DNA of 14,221 nt, taken from Gaiellasilicea sp035575835. GTDB taxonomy: Bacteria > Actinomycetota > Thermoleophilia > Gaiellales > Gaiellaceae. Position 1 is the stretch's first letter. Each line of letters opens with the position of its first letter. The notes under the pieces are model-generated. The model did not search any database. It worked only from the letters and a program-made list of their open reading frames with translations, and was not told where the DNA came from. Shown here one piece after another: positions 12,392-14,221 of this stretch. Location: assembly GCA_035575835.1 (NCBI GenBank), contig DATLXM010000031.1, forward strand, positions 1 to 14,221, read 5' to 3'. A program made the position numbers and the translations under genes.

Positions 12392-12972
12392 GCCCGTTAA
12401 TCCCGATGGTGATCGAGCAGACGTCGCGCGGCGAGCGCTCGTTCGACATCTACTCCCGCTTGCTGAACGAGCGGATCATCTTCCTCGGAACCCAGGTGGA
12501 CGACCAGATCGCGAACCTGATCGTGGCGCAGCTCCTGCACCTCGAGTCGGAGGATCCGGACAAGGACATCTCGATCTACATCAACTCGCCGGGGGGCTCG
12601 GTTTACGCGGGGCTCGCGATCTACGACACCATGCAGTTCGTCAAGCCCGACATCCAGACGATCTGCGTCGGGATCGCGATGAGCATGGGAGCGGTCATTC
12701 TCGGAGGCGGTGCTGCAGGGAAGCGGATGGCCCTGCCGAACGCCAAGATCCTGATCCATCAGGTCTCCGGCGGCTTCCAGGGCCAGGCGACCGACATCGA
12801 GATTGCGGCCCGGGAGACGATCGCCCTCAAGCGCAGGTTGGAGGAGATCCTCGCCCATCACACGAATCAAGAGATCGAGAAGATCTCGAAGGACATGGAG
12901 CGCGACTACTTCCTGACCTCGCAAGAGGCGAGCGAGTACGGCCTGATCGACCGCGTCATCGAGCACCGCTAA
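12388..12972 (+). CDS. clpP: ATP-dependent Clp protease proteolytic subunit
   Basis: The 194-residue product starts with the classic LIPMVIEQTSRGERSFDIYSRLL and LNERIIFLG. The catalytic triad is Ser99 in IAMSMGAV, His124 in ILIHQVSGGFQGQATD, and Asp173 in MERDYFL. The spacing between them (25 and 49 residues) matches well-studied ClpP. INSPGGSV at 65-72 supplies the oxyanion/substrate loop. ClpP forms a two-ring 14-mer that degrades unfolded proteins delivered by ClpX, whose gene follows 47 bases later. The segment just before the active serine is IAM rather than the usual QAA/MAA. ATG 12388 overlaps the tig stop by 4 bases and has a strong AAGGAG. Many actinobacteria carry two adjacent clpP genes; only one is present here. 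Confidence 0.97.
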   Translation: MSPLIPMVIEQTSRGERSFDIYSRLLNERIIFLGTQVDDQIANLIVAQLLHLESEDPDKDISIYINSPGGSVYAGLAIYDTMQFVKPDIQTICVGIAMSMGAVILGGGAAGKRMALPNAKILIHQVSGGFQGQATDIEIAARETIALKRRLEEILAHHTNQEIEKISKDMERDYFLTSQEASEYGLIDRVIEHR

Positions 12973-12990
12973 GCACCCGCGGCACTAGCC

Positions 12991-13003
12991 GATTCCCCGA
13001 ATC
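12991..13003. repeat. Short inverted repeat in the clpP-clpX gap
   Basis: GATTC and GAATC flank CCC. It contains CCCCGAAT (12995-13002), also found in the gaps at 525-532 (minus) and 1511-1518. It could be a weak hairpin or a protein-binding dyad; its size alone proves nothing. Confidence 0.3.
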
Positions 13004-13019
13004 CGAGGTACAACGAGAC

Positions 13020-14221
<1,202 letters not shown>

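Overview
The window is GC-rich DNA (coding stretches look roughly two-thirds to 70% G+C by eye) with many GTG starts, dense two-strand coding, tRNA genes without an encoded CCA end, and a tig-clpP-clpX operon. This fits an actinobacterium-like genome. The gene mix (CAP-domain secreted proteins, caa3-type CtaG, actinobacterial-looking PhoD, DAO oxidoreductase) and the promoter style suggest a deep lineage such as Thermoleophilia, but that placement is inference. It reads as ordinary chromosome: no integrase, transposase, CRISPR array or phage gene is visible.

Layout. 1-481 (-): 5' part of a secreted CAP-domain protein, cut by the window edge. 541-1488 (-): EamA-type exporter. 1532-1605: tRNA-Pro(UGG). 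1612-2325 (-): CtaG-type cytochrome oxidase assembly protein. 2349-2419: tRNA-Gly(UCC). 2443-3984: secreted PhoD-type phosphatase. 3981-4286 (-): 101-residue protein of unknown function. 4350-5432: AI-2E-family membrane protein. 5433-5550: AT-rich promoter region. 5551-6092: second CAP-domain gene, broken by a one-base frameshift. 6122-6194: tRNA-Arg(UCU). 6199-7107: NAD(P)-binding dehydrogenase with a DUF1932-like tail, convergent with and overlapping an FAD amine/amino-acid oxidoreductase at 7052-8410 (-). 8516-8589: tRNA-His, then two copies of a palindromic repeat (8598-8704). 8776-8847: tRNA-Arg(UCG). 8878-9084 (-): small acidic ORF. 9125-9208: tRNA-Leu(UAG), then a 232-base stretch with hairpins and no gene. 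9441-10367: double-GNAT acetyltransferase. 10369-10953 (-): histidine phosphatase. 11039-12391: tig. 12388-12972: clpP. 13020-end: clpX (3' end outside the window).

How it works together. The clearest unit is tig-clpP-clpX: a ribosome-bound chaperone, the ClpP protease and its ClpX unfoldase, with a 4-base tig/clpP overlap. The rest are mostly single genes separated by six solitary tRNA genes. A pattern not captured by gene calls is that most independently transcribed protein genes have a TAnnnT hexamer ending 6-8 bases before the start codon, which predicts mostly leaderless mRNAs. The tRNA genes have the same kind of hexamer 8-12 bases before their mature 5' end. The exceptions are informative: clpP lies inside an operon and has an AAGGAG ribosome site, and the dehydrogenase at 6199 starts four bases after a tRNA and has no promoter room of its own.
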